From Nymphaea colorata (Eukaryota; Streptophyta; Magnoliopsida; Nymphaeales; Nymphaeaceae), in assembly GCF_008831285.2 (NCBI RefSeq), contig NC_045139.1, positions 4,686,704-4,750,703 on the forward strand: DNA of 64,000 nt, given 5' to 3'. Below are positions 1-12,516 of the stretch, one piece after another; the stretch's first letter is position 1, and every line of letters begins with the position of its first letter. Position numbers and translations under genes: made by a program. The notes below the pieces were generated by a model, which was not told the DNA's origin, made no database searches, and was given only the letters and a program-made list of their open reading frames with translations.

Positions 1-394
1 GCAATGAATGGTTCACTTTCAAGAGATTTATTCCTTAAGTCTCACTTTGACACAACTAGAAAACATCCTTCTTCAACTTTTATCCCTGATATGCATGTTA
101 GTGGTTTGAATCTGGATCTGATATATGATCACCTCTAAAGTCTAAACATCCATTGTCAGGTTGTAAAAGCAAATGGGATTCGCCCAATACCATTTTTCTT
201 CTAAAAATTGTTCTCATCAAGCAATTTGATGAGAAGGCTTTGCTGTTGTGTAGATAGAATTTTGGAGCGTGGTTGTTTATCTTTTAACTTATGGCAATTT
301 GGTGCAAAGATCTGTTGATGAGTTTAAAGGGTCTTCCATGGGCGATTTAGTAATTTAATAATTTCATTGAAAAAGCGAGAGGAGAGATGGTTAC
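1..394 (-). other. probable intron 1 of the edge MATE gene
   Basis: This stretch follows the donor site of the minus-strand MATE exon at 395-706. Read on the minus strand, no further MATE exon is recognisable before the window ends. It is therefore best read as the 5' part of intron 1. It could also be unrelated flank if the gene is a truncated fragment. Confidence 0.45.
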
Positions 395-706
395 AAGGAT
401 GATGTAGCCGGTGACGTTGCACAGGGAGGAGGCGATGGCGGCGCTGGAGAGGGAGAGGCTGCCGAGATGACCCACCATCATAAGGGAGACGACCTGCAGC
501 AGGAACTGGAACATGTTGACGAGCACCAAGGGCAGAGCTATTGCGCCTTGCCTCCTCATCTCCCTCATCCCCGATCCCCACCACCCATCTCCAACCCAGC
601 TGCTGCCTGAATTTCTGCTTCCCGTTGATCCCCACTCCGCAGGCGCTGCATCCTCCTTCCTCCCCAACAGCCTCTCTCCAGTCGAAGCCTGATCCTCATC
701 CATCAT
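395..706 (-). CDS. MATE/DETOXIFICATION efflux transporter, first exon only (partial, runs off left edge)
   Basis: MATE (DTX) proteins are 12-helix antiporters that export organic cations, flavonoids, alkaloids or citrate using H+ or Na+ gradients. This exon encodes 104 aa starting Met-Met-Asp-Glu-Asp. It has a hydrophilic N-terminus followed by the first membrane helix and the family signature VVSLMMVGHLGSLSLSSAAI. It ends in phase 0 at a GT donor (394-393) just after the TGYIIL segment. That is the same exon 1 boundary used by the three downstream MATE genes, which supports a real exon. The open frame continues upstream to codon TTG at 728-730, but the first ATG is at 704-706. The N-terminus is long and Gly/Ser-rich and differs clearly from genes A-C, so this is a more diverged family member. 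The remaining exons would lie to the left of the window. A truncated gene fragment cannot be excluded. Confidence 0.75.
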
Positions 707-1820
707 TCTTCGCCAACTGCACCAATTCAAATCACTCTCGAGGGAGAAGAAGAAGAAGAAGTTTGCGAGCTATGTCCGGTTGTCGACTGTCTCCTTCTAT
801 AGTATAGAGTATGTGAGGATCATGGCCGCTTTGTTAAGAGACTATAAAACACATGTTTAGTGCGATTCTGGCTTCTGCCCTGTCATCTTCTCCTGGCTTT
901 TTCACGGAAACCATGATTTAATACGAGATCAGATTGATATGTATTGCCTTCGTTGTGTATTTTTCAAAAATTAATCGTTTTTTAGTGTTTAATGTGATAC
1001 TGTTGGCACTCCAGCTTCTCTGCTTTTCTGCTAACTTTGAAGCAACATATATCTGGAAGAGTTAACAATGGTCTGTAAAAACAATTACAAACTGCAGGTG
1101 AGGGAGGGAGCCAGATGGCGACATGGTCTTCGCTGCGCCCTTTGTCCACGGCAACCGTTGCCTGCCACGTCTCAGCCGACCGGGTTCCATGTGCTGCCAT
1201 TTCCCTTTTTGCCCGCCGCTTTTTTCTGACTTTGTCTTTTAAGGGCTCTTGTTTGTTTTATTGTTTTATTCTTTAAGGGGCATTTCTGTCTTTTCACCTT
1301 CATTGAAACTCAATTTTTAATTTCAGTTAAAAAAAATTTAAAATAACACAACCAACCGCTTTAACTCCCTTTCTACCCTACATATCAATCAACAACCGCC
1401 GTTCTTCAACCGCTGTTCTTCGTATGGTCGGCGGCCAACCACTCATATGAAACCTAAGTGAGGGCCTCAATATGCAAAAATGGATTTCAAGCTCTTCAAT
1501 GTATTAAACATGACATTTCGTTCCATTTCAACTCCACTTTAATATCACTATACTAAATGGGTCTACACCCCGGGTGGCACTGCACGTGGGCATGTATGGG
1601 CAGTTGCCCCCACACAGCCTCACAAATTCTACTATTAGCAGTTGCGACTACTTTGTTTGTTCATATATTGTGTGCATCCTTCATTATTTGCCTAACATCC
1701 CTTAATCAATCTTTTATGTTTAAGGTTTTTTTTTTTTTTAAATAAGTGTTCCTTGACCAAAAATGTCTTTTTATGGACCCCGTTCTACAAATCTTTCATC
1801 AAAAAGTTGAAATACTACTT

Positions 1821-2084
1821 CATCCTACCGTCCAAAGAAGAACCGAAGTTCTCACACTATACCTGTCTTTTTATGGTACATGGTCTTTTTTTTTTTGTCT
1901 CTCTCTCGATATATTTGATATGTCTTAATATATCTTGATCAATAAAGCTATTATAGGCCCACTAAATGAAGCAGAACTCGACTTAATTAGAGAGAGAAAG
2001 AGAGAGAGACCCAAAAAATAACCATGTACCATAGGAAGACAGGTGTAGAGTGAGAACTTTAGTTTTTCTTTAGACGGTAAGATG
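1821..2084. repeat. foldback (long inverted repeat, about 86-base arms)
   Basis: The arm at 1821-1906 is matched in reverse complement by 1999-2084. Shared blocks include AAGTTCTCAC, ACCTGTCTT and TATGGTACATGGT, ending in GTCTCTCTC tracts next to the loop. The arms are imperfect (a scatter of substitutions) and enclose about 92 bases. A transcript across it would fold into a long hairpin. It resembles a foldback MITE, but I could not define its ends or a target-site duplication. Confidence 0.7.
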
Positions 2085-2263
2085 ACTCCTCCTACTCACC
2101 CAAAAGAACTCATTGAGTTTGACTAAAAGTTTTCATTAAATGTAGGAAGTCTCTCTCTCTCTCTCTCTCTCTCTCTGAAAGAAGCAAGAGTCAATATTAA
2201 AGATGCTTGGAGACCAAGGATTTTGACTTGACAACAGGATAGAGAACCAGGCAGGGGTGGAGC

Positions 2264-2706
2264 TAGGGCTGCTCAAGGAGCGGAGCCATCATGAGCTCAA
2301 CTGGAACTCGCTTGTTAAAACACAGCTCGAGTTCAAATGTATGCTTAAAATGTTGAAGGAGTGAGTTCAAACCGAAATAGTTCGACTATTTTAAATTCGA
2401 CTCCGTTTGATTACACAATGGATATTGAATTATAATGAAAAATTAATGAAATGAGTAACAGCTGAATGGGTTAATCCAGTTAAATGAGTTAATGAAAATA
2501 TAATTGAGTTAAACAACTTAAATGACTTAAAGGAAACAAAACATGCTTAATGTAAACGGGTTAAACAAGTTAAACGAATCGAGTGCAAGCCCGCCGTTGT
2601 ATTGGCGAGTCGAGCTTGACTTGTTATGTCAATCTAGATTCTAACTCAAGTTGAGCTCGAGTTTTTTGAGTTGAGCTGGCCCAACTCGAGCTCGTGTGCA
2701 GACCTA
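2264..2706. mobile_element. nonautonomous hAT-type element (MITE) with 8-bp target-site duplication
   Basis: The left end reads TAGGGCTGCTCAAGGAGC. The right end in reverse complement reads TAGGTCTGCACACGAGCTC, giving imperfect terminal inverted repeats. The flanks are GGTGGAGC (2256-2263) and GGTAGAGC (2707-2714), an 8-bp direct repeat with one mismatch, as expected for hAT insertion. The 443-base element has no coding capacity and carries GAGTTAA/AACTTAA-rich internal sequence. Confidence 0.8.
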
Positions 2707-3188
2707 GGTAGAGCCATCCGAGCCATAACACCTCCGAGTCCATAGATTTCTTTCCCCAAGCAAGCATAGTACTTAGGGTTACAGAAAAGCCCACAGACTT
2801 TAACCATGGTTTCCACGAGATTATGACGGGATTTGCTCTTTGGCCGTCTTTAGAAAGAAAATCCAACATAAGATTTGTATCAAATGAATATGAATTAGAT
2901 CATCATTACTGCCCACACACACATATATATATATGACTTTAATTTTTTAGAGTCACACATCTACCTAATTTGCACCATTTGATTGAACATGATGAATGAT
3001 TAAAAATAAAATAAAAAGAAAATGATGATGAACATTTTCATAATCTAATATTAATTTACACATTTTTCTTTTTAGTTTTTTCTCTATAGTCATTTGTTTT
3101 GTTTTAGATGAATGGCCTTGAATAGATGGTTGAATAACTTTAGATAACTAGAGTTATGATTTGTAGAGACTTTTTTTTTTTCTCTCTC

Positions 3189-3192
<4 letters not shown>

Positions 3193-3281
<89 letters not shown>

Positions 3282-3301
3282 AGAGAGAGAGAGAGAGAGA
3301 G
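3193..3301. repeat. (TA)n followed by (GA)n microsatellite
   Basis: About 85 bases of alternating TA run directly into about 20 bases of GA. This compound pattern recurs at several places in the window. Confidence 0.97.
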
Positions 3302-4397
3302 AACTCTTATATATATATAAATATATATATAAGACCAAAATATCTTTTAAATGATAAGAGGAAAAGAGATGAAGAAATAAAAAAAAAACATGTCCAGTTA
3401 AAAGGGCATTTTAAACTTTTAAAAGAATAATTTGACTTTTATATTTGGAACTAAATCTCTATCGTCTATTGTTTTTGAAACCGACGGCTTAGATGATTCT
3501 CATCAACTTCGTAATATATAGATCCTAATATATAGATCCTTGGATGTCACAATAGACAGAAAATCCTCCGACCTCTCACAATTAAACTTTTTCAGATTTG
3601 TGGTTGAGAAAAAAAAGAAAGACAAAAAAAAGGTAAAGTGACCACATATTTTTGTCGTCTAGTTCACAAATTTTTCTTATTCTTTTTCTCTCAAACATCA
3701 AAGGCTGACACAAATTTTTGACCATCCACATATTTTAATCCATAGCTATCTTTTTCTCCGTGTGCAGGAGCAAATAAATAATGGCTTGGCTTTAAATGGT
3801 GTCTAGATATTGCAGATCAGATTCCTTGTAATCAGATCTGGATCCAGAGTCGAACACGAATGCTATTGTTCTTAAAACAGAACTACAATCGATCGAGTTG
3901 GATCTTTATTGGATTTTAGTTACGAAACCTCATGGCAAATCTAAATTCTTTCTATACGGGATCTGACTAATTACATCCAATCCATTTATATTCATACTCT
4001 TTCCGCCGGAGTTTTGTTTTATAATATGAAAATTTTTTATTTGATCGACTGCGTTTTTACTGTAATTTGAATACAAACAATCCTTCCACCATTGTTCTGT
4101 CAGGAGTTAAATCAAGACCATAACAGAGATCCCCAAATGGAAATTGTTCAAATGCGAAGTACCGATAAAGAAGGCACCAACTTTCCGGTTTCAGAATAAA
4201 CTAATAAGACTGAGGAAGAAGAGACAGAAAACATTCCTTAATAAATGCCGAAGGTGGCGCCTGAGCGCAGAATGAGAACCGGATTGTTCCATCCTTCTAA
4301 TTTATTCCGGTGTTAGACAGCCACTTGCCTGTTCATATCATTTGAAGTCGTCTGCATCCCTTCACCTTCTTTAGTCTGCTTGCTTTTGGAAGCAAAA

Positions 4398-7300
4398 ATG
4401 GGAAACGAGAACCAAAGAGAGTTGAATAAACCTCTTCTGTCATATTCTTGTAGCCCCGAAGATGGGTTGCGAGAAAGAACGATTGATGCAAGAAGAGAGA
4501 TCTTGTTGGAGGTAAAGAGGCAGCTATGGCTGGCCGGGCCGCTTATTTCGACGAGCGTCCTTCAGTTCTGTCTGCAACTCGTATCTGTCATGTTTGTTGG
4601 TCACCTGGGTGAGCTTTCACTTTCCTCTGCTTCCATGGCCACTTCATTTGCTGGTGTCACTGGTTTCAGTTTGTTGGTATGCTCCTGTTTCACGGCTTCT
4701 TTCGATAACAATCTGTAGATCTCTTTATTTTTCTTCTGTTCAGTGCTTGTTGGTTGTGCAATGAGAATCCATGTTAACGATTTACACAAACATTTCTGGA
4801 TGCTCTGCCTGCCTTCAGTTACGTTGATCATGATATGATAACCTTTTGTGCGTTCATGATCGACACTGTGGAGAACATCAATTCCGTATTTGCTAGAAGT
4901 TTATCCGATTCCGATAATTTTTTGAAAATTTTGTATACTTCAGCGCAAGATGTTAATGATGATAAGGTTTTGTTGATCACTTGGGCGTGAAAATTTTCCA
5001 TTTGAGTGCAAGTCATCTTTAGCTAAGAGCTGATTGATCTTTTGGTTTTGCTTCAGTAAGAAAAGATGGGTTATTTTGTTGACTGGTTCTTTATCAAGAC
5101 TAATGCTTTTCCTTTTGGTATTTCATTTTGTGGAATAGTTAGGAATGGGGAGTGCTCTGGATACATTATGTGGGCAGGCCTATGGAGCAAAACAGTACCA
5201 CATGTTAGGTGTGCATATGCAAAGAGCCATGCTTGTTCTACTGCTTGTTAGCATCCCCATTGCTTTTGTATGGGCTTCCACAGAACCAATTCTCTTGGCT
5301 TTTGGTCAAGACCCAGAGATTTCAGCAGCAGCAGGTGTATATGCTCGATGGATGATCCCAAGTATCTTTGGTTATGGCCTCCTGCAATCCCATGTTCGGT
5401 TCCTCCAGATGCAGAACATTGTCTTTCCTATGGTGATTAGCTCTGGCATTGCTGCCTTGTTGCACGTTCTGCTTTGCTGGTTGCTGGTTTTCAAATCTGG
5501 GCTTGGTCAAAGAGGTGCTGCGTTGGCAAACTCAATATCTTCTTGGATTAACACACTACTTTTGGCACTTTTTGTCAAATTCTCAGTGGCATGTAAGAAA
5601 ACGTGGACTGGTTTCTCCAAAGAAGCTTTGCAAGATATTCCTAATTTCATTCGACTGGCCATTCCTTCGGCTTTGATGGTTTGGTAAGTTGATCTATATT
5701 TCTCTGCTTATATTTCTCCATACTGTTGTTGGAATCTGTTTTGTTCAGTCTGATGATTCAGAACATTTAGATAAATTCTGTAAGGCATAACTTTACACAT
5801 ATGAGGATTTTGACATTTTACATGAATGGAAAACAGCTTGGAGTTCTGGTCATTCGAAATGATAGTTCTTTTGTCTGGTTTGCTGCCTAATCCAAAGTTG
5901 GAGACTTCAGTGCTATCAATCTGGTAACTCACTCTGAACTCTTGCCTCTGCTTTTCCCTTTTAATCAACACACCCATATTCAGTGTTGTTCTGACCCCTT
6001 GTAGAACTAATATACTTAGCCTTAGCCATGATTGTCTGCAAATAAATCTAAGGCTGCTTTTGTCAGAACAGGGGAAAGGTGGAGCCCGAATTTGAGAAAA
6101 TTGTCAAATGCAGTAAACATGCTTTAGTCATATGTCAGGAATTATTTTGACAAACTTAAGGTAGTGCCAGAAAATAATTTTTTTATTCTTTACTCTCAGA
6201 CTTGGTATCTTATATTATCTTTATGCATGTCATAGTCTCTTAAATTCTGCATATGCTGAAATAATTGTCAGACCAACTGTTGCACTTTCGAGTTCTTCCA
6301 TCGAATAGCTGTTTTTTTCAAACAGGATTTTTACATTTATGCCTTCTACTTCTACTGCCATATAGAACTTATGTTCCTTATTTCTGTTATGCAGCCTTAA
6401 TACGGCCTCATTGCTTTGGATGGTCCCTTTTGGCCTTGGAGGGGCTATAAGGTTAGATTGTCTAATATTTAAACAAAAAGTAATCTGCTAGAAGCTGGAT
6501 TTGTGAAAGTGCTGACTTCTGTTTCTTCATTCTTTTAGCACCAGAGTTTCCAATGAATTGGGTGCAGGGAAGCCTCAAGCTGCACGTTTGGCAGTACGTG
6601 TTGTAGTGTTCATGGCTGTTGCAGAGAGTCTGATCATAGGCGTAACAATGATATTAGTACGTAACATATGGGGATACTTGTATAGTAGTGAAGGCAGAGT
6701 GGTCAAATATGTCTCTGTCATGATCCCCTTACTTGCTGCATCCAACATAGCAGATGGAACCCAATGTGTACTTTCAGGTCTGACTCAATTCTGAACTTTT
6801 AAGACATTTTCATTGTGAATGAAGGAATTTTCAATTCATTTCTAGTTAAGTGTCTTCTGATAGCTTGGTAGATAATTGCATAACTGGCTTTATATATCAA
6901 AATATAATTCATCTAGATTTCATGATAATTTTCTTGCTTTAGGATGTCAACTAAGTTTTTAAACCAATACCTTATGAATCTTCCGTCTCTAGGTGCTGTC
7001 AGAGGGTGCGGATGGCAGAAGATTGGTGCATTCGTAAACCTGGGGGCATATTATGTTGTTGGTCTTCCTTGTGCTGTTTGTTTTGCCTTTCTCTTGCATG
7101 TTGGTGGAAAGGTGCTGTCTGTTGCTTAAGTCTTAACCTAAGTCACCACCATGCGTATATACTTACAAACACTAGTGTTTCTCTCATCAGGGACTTTGGT
7201 TGGGAATCATGTGTGGGCTGCTTGTGCAAGCTTTGCTGCTTCTTACCATCACAGTATGCACCAACTGGGATGAAGAGGTACTTGCTCTCTTTCTCTCTCT

Positions 7301-7814
7301 CTCTTTTTCTCTCTTTCAGTCAGCATATACATACACACACACACATACACACACACACACACACAAATAGTAACTAAGTCCTGATTTCTAGAAATGTATG
7401 ACATGGATATATACTTTTCTTATATATAACGTCTTCTTCGTGCAAACCACGTTCTCGATTAATGCCACAAAGTTTTTGTATGCTTTCCTTCTATGTTCCA
7501 TTTTTTCCCTATTTCCATGTTTCTCATATTATCCTTTATTAAGAATTTTTCAAATTAATTGTCGAATCTCTTGGATACACTGGAAGCATGAGCTGTCTGC
7601 CTGCATATTGTGCATCTCAGTTTTGACTTAAGTGCTATGGTTCATTGTAGGAAAAAATTACATGCCTCTCACAACTATATTTCAAAGATGCACTTATTCT
7701 TTTGACAGGAGTCTTTTATCTTGTTATTTAATTATGATTTTTTTTATTTTGCAGGCAAGAAAAGCAAGGGATAGAGTTTATAACTCCATTTTGCCTACAG
7801 ATTTGAGTTCGTAG
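4398..7814 (+). CDS. MATE/DETOXIFICATION efflux transporter, gene A (490 aa, 8 exons)
   Basis: Exons: 4398-4676, 5139-5683, 5837-5923, 6395-6451, 6539-6777, 6993-7111, 7191-7277, 7755-7814. All introns are GT-AG, the phases join exactly and the sum is 1473 nt including TAG. The product is a polytopic membrane antiporter, likely at the plasma membrane or tonoplast, exporting metabolites or xenobiotics. Family signatures are [20 protein letters not shown] (exon 1), [18 protein letters not shown] and [16 protein letters not shown] (exon 2), [14 protein letters not shown] (exon 3), [19 protein letters not shown] (exon 5) and [20 protein letters not shown] (exon 6). About 490 aa is normal for plant DTX proteins. 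The start is the ATG at 4398; the open frame reaches back only to a TTG at 4380. Intron 7 carries a (CA)n tract at 7328-7365. The substrate cannot be read from sequence. The closest match from memory is the DTX14-19-like clade, which is an inference. Confidence 0.95.
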
Positions 7815-8023
7815 TCACTATCGGCTATTCGGTTATTTAAAATTCAGAGAGGATAAAGGCAGCAACGGAAGAGCTTACAGCTCCTTTTTGCCTGCAGAGC
7901 TCATGGCCATCCATCTGGAAAGTGGAGATGTTGATGTCTGTGGACAGCCTATCACACGTACTTAGCTAAAAGTGAATGTATAACAGCTGCCATCTCCGCA
8001 CATGGTTTTAAGCTCTTTTTGTT

Positions 8024-8029
8024 AATAAA
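8024..8029 (+). terminator. candidate poly(A) signal of MATE gene A
   Basis: AATAAA lies 210 bases after the gene A stop codon, a typical 3' UTR distance for a plant gene. Plant poly(A) signals are loose, so this is only a plausible site. Confidence 0.35.
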
Positions 8030-8200
8030 GCTTGTACTAAGGAGAATAGCATAGATTTATGTGAACTTGACCTTTCTACCGTTATATGATTTAATGCATG
8101 TGTACAGCAATGAAGGTTGTGGACGTTGACGCACCTGCAGCTTTGCTCCATTATTATATGAGAAGCACTTTCCTGAACTTACAACTGTTATGCAAAGGGA

Positions 8201-8563
8201 ATTATGAAATAGACGTTTACCTGACACAGTAGGAATGAACCAAATTTGCTTTCATATGATTATACTAGCCTTAAAGGTTGTGAGCTTCTATAACGTACTT
8301 ATCTACTAAACTTTCTGCATAGAAAACTTGTGAATGGTTGGATCATTTGTCAAGCATAAACATGGTTCTTGGTGCAAAATATAAATTATTAATCAGCAGG
8401 TCATTATGAAGTGCACGTTTACCTAACACAGTATGAAGGAACCAAATTTGCTGTCATATGATTATAGTAGCCTTAAAGGTTGTGAACTTCTATGACGTAC
8501 ACCTCTACAAAACTTTCTGCATAGGAAACTTGTGATTGGATCATTTGTCAAGCATAGACATGA
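8201..8563. repeat. direct duplication of a block of about 160 bases downstream of gene A
   Basis: 8201-8365 and 8403-8563 are two diverged copies. Both contain CCAAATTTGCT, TCATATGATTATA, AGCCTTAAAGGTTGTGA and GGATCATTTGTCAAGCATA in the same order. No coding function is apparent. Confidence 0.85.
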
Positions 8564-11500
8564 TTTGGTTCCTTCATATGTCTTATTTTTTGTCTTTTAC
8601 TATGGTAAACTTTGTAACTGTAAACTATATGTAATAATCTTGCCGCTGTTTTGGAATATCATGAGTTGCATCCACCTGCTTATTATAGAAATTTGTGTGT
8701 ATGATAAGTTCTACCACTGTTGTTCTTTCTTTATTTTACGGCCAGAAACTTCCAGACACCTAAGACCAACTAAAAGCCTGGTCCTGCTAAATAAACTATG
8801 GGTAGGAACATGACTGCAGTGCCCTGCTTTATGTACCTCAGCAGTGAGAAATCTATGGATGCGCCATGCTAGTGAGGTCAAAAGAAAATTGGCAATCCTG
8901 AGACGGAGTTGCTAGTTCACTCTGATTCTGTCCCCTCACTAACCATGTCGGCAACTTAGACCAGGAGCTACTACTATTTGACATGTTAAACAAGAGTTCT
9001 TAAGTTTTCATCTCCCCCCCCTGAAATTTAGAAAAAATGAATTGGGTATATGGATTTTTTCAAAAACTTTTGGTCTTACCTGGAATTTTGATAAATGCCT
9101 CTTGTCTGACCTGAAACATGTTCTGAAACTTGAAACAGTAAAAGTCCTAATTATTTATACTTCATTTCCACTTGGACAATGATGATGTTTTTCCATGTAC
9201 ATATTTTTATATGAATAACAACACAATAACTTGAAAGTGCCCCCACCCCTGCTGCAAATTGGATCCTACCAAATAAATAATTCATAATTTACAAGATCCA
9301 AGCAATCTTCCTTTTATGTCATAACCTAAAGTGCAGTGCATGCCAATGTTTGGTGCCTAGAACGAACTTTCACAAATGAAAAAGAAGAAAATTTTCATTC
9401 AGGGACCTTCTTGCTCTCATGTTTTCGATTTTCTTGATGGACTTCATTTTTTCTGAGAGCTGCCAATATAAGAACATGCTATTGTTATTGCTCCATAACT
9501 CTAGTTAAGTTGACATGTTTAACTGGGAGAAGTGTTGTTGGGGCTTGAGTTGAGCTTGTTAATATGCACTTTCTTATTGCTATGGTTCAATAGATGCTAC
9601 AACTTGCCAGACAACTAAGTCACTCTATAGCCTGCAGATGAATCATTAGGACACAAAGTAGTTAGAGATTCAAACATAATATAGTCATCAAAATTTCTTT
9701 CTCAAGGGGCTTGATGCACCAGATGGGATGGGGGCTGACAGGTGGTAAGTTGCTATTTCGAGTTCCTATGGTGTCAATTTTTTATATTACAAAAGGAAGT
9801 ACCAATATGCAAATTGAAGAATAGTAAGGGTGCCACCCGACACATTGAAAGCAACTTTGAACCCTGGGAGGATGAAGGGAAGTGGTAGACTTCTGCCTTC
9901 ATTAGGCAGTGAGATTTCCTTTTGCTCTCTCCTTGGTATTTTTCAAGATTATTTTATATCAGGATGTTGTTTTTGAGTTATTCTTATACTTCAGATACTA
10001 TAATTGTAATGACCTGGAGCACTCTCCCACCGGAATTGAGCCCCTGGTATGATGGATTCTAACCTACCCTCAAGTAGTTTTGGTTTTAACTTGAAAAAAG
10101 ATCAGATAGCTAATCACTTAACTACCCTTTTATAAGTCGTTGAAGATTTCCACAGTCTTCAATATATAACTAAACTTTTCAAAATGAGGTGTTACAATAA
10201 TTTTATTATCAAATGGGGTAGACATATGCTATATTAACAAATATGTTTTCAAATACCATTTTTTGTTTTATGAAATATATTATATAATTGTGCTGTCCAT
10301 TTCATTGTAAGTTTCAGGAACAGTATTTAATATTTATATCATATTTTCTGGAACATAGTTAATTATGTGTCTTAGAAACATTTGTTCTAAGATCACAATG
10401 TGGCTTTTGCGAAATGGCCTAACCCTAACAGCATAATTGGCAGCGCACAATTAGAATGTCATCTCAAAAAAACATGCTGACCGTCAGTCACCAAAATTGA
10501 GCGCGTCAAATTTTAATCCAATTTTCATTTATTTCTTATGCAACCATGAAGTAATGACAGAAAATGGGTGCTACGACCATATTGCCACACTGAAAGGACG
10601 TCCTAGACTTGGTGTGTAGGAAACTTATCCTCTTATCTCAAACATTGACATTCAAAAAACCTAAAAGCTAAGACATGGAAAAGGGTAATAAGGAACTCTG
10701 GTGTGTTTATATGACAGTGAAAGTCTCTTTTGGATGATGGGGTTTTCCATTGTTAAGAAGAAGACCAAAGTCTTCGCCCAACCCCTTATTCCTCAGGATG
10801 TAGGGCCTGCTTTCAGTGTCTCGGGTGCCGCCACTACATGCTTCAGTTTGCAAGTCAGTGACCCTTTTTTGTAACATAGAGGGTTTAATATCATGAAGAT
10901 TTGAAATGGGAACTGGCCACTTACAGGCCCCATCCAGTGGGTTGCGCCAACACCCTTGAAGATAAGAGTAAAAGGCTCCGGCAACTATCAGATATCATAC
11001 CATCTTGAAAACGTTTCTACAATAAAGATGTTATCGATTGTGTTAATCTTTCAAAAAGGTAACAACCTCAGTTACAAAGTTAATATGTGTCAATTGTTTA
11101 TAATTCAAGGTGCATTTGAAAGAAATCACTAAAATATAAGGGACATACGAGCATTATCTGAGTTTTTAAAAATCATATAAGCCCATATGAATCGAGCAGG
11201 TGTAACCATTCACATGCAATGCGTCAAAAGTGGGGTCTATTCTCTTGGGAATCAAACTAAAAATTGGTGAGAAAGAAAGAGTTCAGTTTGGACAGGGAAG
11301 TATTGACAAAAAATGTGAGGTATGAAAGGCCAAACCGAAAAGCAATGGCTAAGAATGTGTTGCTGCAATTTCCACTAAGAAAAAGCTTTCTGTCTCTTGG
11401 GGAGCTCATGAGAAGGTCTGGAAAGCTCTCCCGTGCATGGAAACAAGGTTGTGCGAAACGACAGGCAGCTTTTGAGCTGGAGATGGCGCAAGAATCCAAG

Positions 11501-12516
11501 AGAAGCCATGTCATGGACTGCTGTGGGCTGTCAATGGTTACAATAGAATAATTTTGCTGAAGGTAGCTCCCCCAGTTATAGACCATATATATTGCAAATT
11601 AATCTTTCCTTGCACCTCCCTTTCTGTGACATGGTTCATATCTTACAATAAGCCTTTTCATATATTTCTTAAGATTAACATGAACCAAGAACTATTGATA
11701 ATAGATAGTCTAAGAGCGTACTCTTAAAAAAACGCATTTAAAACGTTAAAAACTGATGAGCAGAATAAAACGTGAAAAAACATCTAAAAATGAAAAAAAA
11801 ACACGTTTTATTTGTAATTTTTTTCCTTTTTTTCACGTTTTTTAGTGTTTTTTTGTAATTTTTAGTTACCAGATCATTATTTTCATATGTTCTGCATTTT
11901 ATTTTAAGATTTTGGCGACCATTCTTTTTTTCGTCAAGAGATTCATTCTTTTAAAGTTTGCCGAAATTTTTCCATTATTTTCCTATAAAAAAAAAAAACA
12001 ACTTTGCTGTTTTATAACCATCCAAAAGTTGACAGTTTAAAACCCGAAAATGACATTTGTGGCTATGGTACGAACCTTTATCACTTTGCAGAACATTTTA
12101 TTTTACTTTGAAATTTGAAACTAATTTTCTATGAATCATTTTTTGCAAAACTAACCTTATAAATGTGTTTTTCATGCAGAAAATTGTAAGAGTCAACTTT
12201 ATACGGCAGATCCAATACAAACCGAAGGAAGACCATGAGTTTTTCAAAACATATCTTTTATGTCGATTCATGGATCTTTCAACATGGGGTCTCAAATGAT
12301 ATAATTCATTACTGTTTCTAAACACAACCCCAAGATATGAACTTCAACAAGGAAATCATTCTTGACACCATAAACAAAGATGTCTTCTTTGGAAAGTAAG
12401 GTTATGACAGTCACCATATTCACTAATAATGCACACGATTCATGAAACTGTGTACTCAGAGCCTGGCTGGGAATCTGTGGCCGTAATCAGAGGCCACTTC
12501 GGCAAGAAGCCAAGTA

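Larger units (their letters stand above)
707..4397. other. intergenic region between two divergent MATE genes
   Basis: No supported gene lies here. The region separates the minus-strand MATE exon from plus-strand MATE gene A, so it must hold both promoters. It contains a foldback repeat (1821-2084), a hAT-type nonautonomous element (2264-2706), a (TC)n tract near 2150-2176 and a long (TA)n/(GA)n microsatellite (3193-3301). The rest is AT-rich sequence without recognised features. Confidence 0.7.

Noticed and set aside
982-1200. 72-codon minus-strand open frame near the edge MATE exon
   Set aside because: No similarity to MATE or any known family, and on the promoter side of the gene.
10793-10984. 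Minus-strand open frame of 63 codons (GVGATHWMGPVSGQFPF)
   Set aside because: Looks slightly protein-like but I recognise no family and see no flanking exons.
11264-11551. 95-codon plus-strand open frame rich in Lys/Arg
   Set aside because: It starts at TTG, not ATG, has no recognised domain and no splice-linked partners. It may be chance or old debris.
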